From positions 186,001 to 250,000 of the forward strand of contig CAVSIP010000003.1 in the NCBI GenBank assembly GCA_963728075.1: DNA of 64,000 bases, written 5' to 3'. The notes under the pieces are model-generated. The model saw only the letters and a list, made by a program, of their open reading frames with translations. It was not told the origin of the DNA and did no database searches. This DNA is from CAVSIP01 sp963728075. GTDB taxonomy: Bacteria; Actinomycetota; Actinomycetes; JAFAQI01; DASSKL01. This document shows positions 63,332 to 64,000 of this stretch, in pieces (within the stretch, counting starts at the first letter, position 1; each line of letters opens with the position of its first letter). The position numbers were made by a program, and so were the translations under genes.

Positions 63332-64000
63332 GTTCCGCCCGTCGTCGCAGGCGACGGTGGCGCCAGCACGGACCCTTCCCCGCCGCTGCGGCGCATCCGC
63401 ACCCCGTGGTCGCAGGCCGTGAGCAGCGCGTGCAGGGTGGCGAAGGCCGGGACGGCGGTGCCCTCCTCGAACCGGTGGAGCGCCGGGACCGGGACGTGGG
63501 CCTCCTGCGCCAGCACCCGCGGCTCCTGGCCGGAGCGCTCACGTGCGGTGCGCAGCGCAGTGGCGACGTCCGCCCCGTCCCGCAGCACGAGCGGGGGCCA
63601 GGCGTCGTCGCGGTCGCCGACCGCGAGCCTCACCCCGAGCACGTGCAACAGCGCAAGCAGGTCGGCGACCGGGGCGCGTCCGTGAGGGTCCACCAGGTCG
63701 GTCACCGCCCGCGTGCTGAGCCCGGCCTCGGCGGCGAGGTCCTCCGTGGTGCGGCCGGACTGCCGGACGAGGAAGCCGGTGAGGTCCGCGAGCGCGGCAG
63801 GCACCAGCCGGCCGGCCCCGGCGGAGCGCAGCACGGTCCCGGCCCGCAGCACGCCGACGGACGAGCCGCGGGCCAGGGCGAACAGTGCGAGCTGCGCGGC
63901 GCCGTACGTGCTGCCGGCGTCCACGCCCTCGCGCAGCAGCAGGTACTCCACCGCGAGGGGCTCGGCGTACGGGTCCAGAGCGTCCCGCACCCGGCGCAGG
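63328..64000 (-). CDS. Tandem-HTH (XRE-like) transcriptional regulator, 5' end probably outside window
   Basis: At least 221 residues; the frame stays open to the right edge, and GTG 63990 is only the first start seen in the window. Two separate XRE-type helix-turn-helix regions are visible: TTEDLAAEAGLSTRAVTDLV and, about 70 residues later, ARERSGQEPRVLAQEAHVPV followed by LHRFEEG. The N-terminal part (YLLLREGVDAGSTYGAAQLAL) is helical and unassigned. The tail is Gly/Ser/Pro-rich. Targets unknown. Confidence 0.8.
   Translation of the reverse strand, partial: LRRVRDALDPYAEPLAVEYLLLREGVDAGSTYGAAQLALFALARGSSVGVLRAGTVLRSAGAGRLVPAALADLTGFLVRQSGRTTEDLAAEAGLSTRAVTDLVDPHGRAPVADLLALLHVLGVRLAVGDRDDAWPPLVLRDGADVATALRTARERSGQEPRVLAQEAHVPVPALHRFEEGTAVPAFATLHALLTACDHGVRMRRSGGEGSVLAPPSPATTGGT

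Overview
This is chromosomal DNA from a high-GC actinomycete. The evidence is very strong G/C bias at third codon positions, many GTG and TTG starts, pervasive 4-bp GTGA/ATGA and TGATG gene overlaps, an actinobacterial Tad-pilus locus with a DUF4244 pilin, a bldG/anti-sigma pair, a transporter-thymidylate kinase fusion and an LLM-class (F420-type) oxidoreductase. The family is not resolvable by eye; Frankiales/Kineosporiales/Geodermatophilales-like is a guess. No insertion sequence, prophage, CRISPR array or integrase was seen.

Layout. 1-6.6 kb: partial unknown gene, hemerythrin, amidohydrolase, DrrAB-like ABC exporter, SDR, PEBP lipoprotein and a secreted protein. 6.6-14.3 kb: a CoA-thioester catabolic island. 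A leftward operon carries two acyl-CoA dehydrogenases, a hydroxyacyl-CoA SDR and an alpha-methylacyl-CoA racemase-like enzyme. Facing it is a rightward set with an APH-like kinase, a DUF6285 protein, a TetR regulator and a thiolase. The kinase/DUF6285 pair with dehydrogenases and an SDR recalls 4-hydroxyacyl-CoA (levulinate-type) catabolism. 14.3-33.5 kb: mixed metabolism and membrane functions (LLM oxidoreductase, MFS, CNB protein, lactone oxidase with TetR, D-threonine aldolase-like enzyme with galactokinase, lone ABC ATPase, DUF1206, acyl-CoA dehydrogenase with TetR, MarR/DoxX pair, epoxide hydrolase, holin-like protein, Na+/H+ antiporter, acs, HAD phosphatase).

33.7-40.7 kb: Tad-type pilus operon (CpaE/Ssd-like, CpaF-like ATPase, two TadB/C proteins, DUF4244 pilin, TadE, TadG-like) followed by a class E-type sortase and a secreted Fn3-like protein. 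The CpaE-like gene carries an apparent 1-nt frameshift. 40.7-57 kb: conserved block of DEAD-box helicase with Cys cluster, bldG, anti-sigma-like ATPase, H+-pyrophosphatase, methyltransferase, topA, MFS-Tmk fusion, DNA polymerase III delta prime, PSP1 protein and a secreted peptidase, then tRNA-Thr(CGU). From memory this order resembles the neighbourhoods of topA/bldG in Streptomyces and of topA/acs in Mycobacterium. 57-64 kb: a heme-oxygenase-like diiron oxidase gene divergent from a four-gene 2-oxoacid oxidoreductase operon. In that operon the ferredoxin (delta) function is fused to a GltD-like flavoprotein. A small unknown gene and a tandem-HTH regulator close the window.

Points most worth a second look: the kinase/DUF6285/dehydrogenase island, the GltD-fused 2-oxoacid oxidoreductase with its divergent diiron oxidase and shared 12-bp palindrome, two genes whose best start codon is ATC, a CTG start coupled to hppA, the CpaE frameshift, the three consecutive hairpins upstream of the Tad operon, and several apparently leaderless genes.
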